Of a DNA stretch of 6,635 nucleotides, positions 6,223 through 6,635 are shown in pieces (the stretch's first letter is position 1; each line of letters opens with the position of its first letter). A program made the position numbers and the translations under genes. Source of the stretch: an uncultured Micrococcales bacterium (GTDB lineage Bacteria; Actinomycetota; Actinomycetes; Actinomycetales; Microbacteriaceae); assembly GCA_937919125.1 (NCBI GenBank), contig CALFOB010000009.1, forward strand, positions 1 through 6,635. The letters are read 5' to 3'. The notes below the pieces were generated by a model. It saw only the letters and a program-made list of their open reading frames with translations. It was not told the DNA's origin and ran no database searches.

Positions 6223-6447
6223 ATGAAAACAAAATTACTTTTGACTTTAGGTCTAGCTGCAGTTGTAGCATTCGGGATTCAAGTTGCTTCGGCACAAAGC
6301 CAGAGCCCTGCCCGAAAAGTTCATGAACTTCCAGCGTACGAAGACATCCAATGGTGCAGCGACTTACCTAAGGATTCTGGAGAAGAGTACTGCAAGGGTG
6401 GTCCCGAAGGTTTCCAGGGCCATTGGTTCGTAGGCGCAGATAAGTAA
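6223..6447 (+). CDS. Small predicted secreted protein with two cysteines, function unknown
   Basis: I do not recognise this 74-residue protein. It has a textbook Sec signal peptide: MKTK, a hydrophobic core (residues 5-20, LLLTLGLAAVVAFGIQ) and an Ala-x-Ala cleavage site A22-S23-A24 before Q25. The mature part would be 50 residues, acidic and aromatic-rich, with only two cysteines, C45 (QWCSD) and C57 (EYCKGG), 12 apart, which could form one disulfide outside the membrane. There is no lipobox cysteine at the cleavage site, so it is more likely released or loosely wall-associated than a lipoprotein. A GGTAGGGG run ends three bases before the ATG and is an adequate ribosome site. The gene stands alone between the ilv terminator and a convergent gene. 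The signal peptide supports a real gene; the function is not predictable. Confidence 0.8.
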   Translation: MKTKLLLTLGLAAVVAFGIQVASAQSQSPARKVHELPAYEDIQWCSDLPKDSGEEYCKGGPEGFQGHWFVGADK

Positions 6448-6458
6448 ATCGTTTACTT
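6442..6458. repeat. Perfect 7-bp palindrome holding the stop codons of both convergent genes
   Basis: AAGTAAA (6442-6448), TCG, TTTACTT (6452-6458) is a perfect inverted repeat centred at 6450. The plus-strand TAA (6445-6447) and the minus-strand TAA (6455-6453) fall at mirror positions, because both genes end in Lys-stop (AAG TAA). Its TTTAC arm can also pair with GTAAA at 6465-6469, forming an alternative stem GTTTAC/GTAAAC (6451-6456 with 6465-6470). It is too AT-rich for a strong intrinsic terminator. Confidence 0.6.
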
Positions 6459-6635
6459 GAGCGCGTAAACCTCTTCAATGATTCCTGAGGAATATTGTTT
6501 CTCATCAGTGAGCTTGAAGTTGTCATAGATTGAGTCATCTTCGAATGCTGGGGTACCGTCTCCCAGCTCTTCAGGGCAGACAAACAATCTCATGGTTGTG
6601 ATCAGGTTCGCTTTTAGCAGTTGTCTAACTACATC
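6453..6635 (-). CDS. RibD C-terminal / dihydrofolate reductase family protein, C-terminal fragment (cut by window edge)
   Basis: Reading in from the right edge on the minus strand, one frame stays open for 60 codons and ends with AAG TAA. The residues, starting DVVRQLLKANLITTMRLFVC and then PEELGDGTPAF, match the last part of the RibD-C/DHFR-like fold. They show a helix plus strand of the type 'LL..gLIdelrLfv.P', the LGDG-x-P-x-F turn (fragment residues 24-31), and a closing FKLTDEKQYSSGIIEEVYAL strand pair that resembles the 'lkLves..ysnGvv.l.Y' end of YyaP/YwjB-like proteins. Such proteins are NADPH-dependent reductases related to the riboflavin enzyme RibD; the substrate of stand-alone members is mostly unknown. 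The N-terminal NADPH-binding part lies outside the window, so a full RibD or a DHFR-like reductase cannot be distinguished. It converges on the secreted-protein gene with five bases between stops. Confidence 0.65.
   Translation of the reverse strand, partial: DVVRQLLKANLITTMRLFVCPEELGDGTPAFEDDSIYDNFKLTDEKQYSSGIIEEVYALK

Noticed and set aside
6368..6583. 71-codon open frame on the minus strand across the end of the secreted-protein gene
   Set aside because: It overlaps both the signal-peptide gene and the RibD-C-like frame, has a low-complexity Ser/Arg/Thr-rich translation with no motif, and the adjacent frame open to the window edge gives recognisable protein.
1..6635. Search for CRISPR repeats, insertion sequences, tRNA/rRNA genes, attachment sites and riboswitches
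   Set aside because: No direct repeat arrays, terminal inverted repeats with a transposase, tRNA cloverleaf or conserved riboswitch core were recognised; intergenic space is only about 67, 33, 30, 124 and 5 bases.

Overview
This window looks like chromosomal DNA from a small-genome actinobacterium, most likely a member of the Microbacteriaceae (for example the freshwater/marine Luna-type planktonic lineages). The basis is protein-level resemblance: the dihydroxy-acid dehydratase, acetolactate synthase and ketol-acid reductoisomerase read like remembered actinobacterial sequences, and a bacterial crtB-crtI carotenoid pair lies alongside. The base composition (mid-40s % GC by eye, not computed) and heavy use of AGA (Arg) and CTA (Leu) codons are low for Actinobacteria and fit a streamlined planktonic lineage. 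The family-level assignment is inference.

Layout. Positions 1-89 (minus strand) hold the first 29 codons of a phytoene desaturase-like FAD protein (crtI), overlapping by 4 bases the stop of crtB (phytoene synthase, 86-982, minus). A 67-base divergent intergenic region (983-1049) separates this carotenoid operon from a four-gene branched-chain amino acid operon on the plus strand: ilvD (1050-2741), ilvB (2775-4535), ilvN (4536-5042) and ilvC (5073-6098). A 15-bp stem with a GAAA loop and flanking A/T runs (6109-6142) closes that operon. Next comes a 74-residue predicted secreted protein of unknown function (6223-6447, plus). Tail to tail with it is the C-terminal end of a RibD-C/dihydrofolate-reductase-family protein (6453 to the window edge, minus).

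How the genes work together. IlvB+IlvN make acetolactate or acetohydroxybutyrate, IlvC reduces and isomerises these, and IlvD dehydrates the diols to the 2-keto acids. The operon thus holds the complete common valine/isoleucine/leucine path up to the transaminase. CrtB makes phytoene from geranylgeranyl diphosphate and CrtI desaturates it to coloured carotenes.

Nothing here is a clear new biological system. The points most worth a second look are two divergent, apparently leaderless promoters with identical -10-to-start geometry, the orphan two-cysteine secreted peptide, and a perfect palindrome that carries the stop codons of two convergent genes at mirror positions. No tRNA, rRNA, CRISPR array, insertion sequence or riboswitch was seen.
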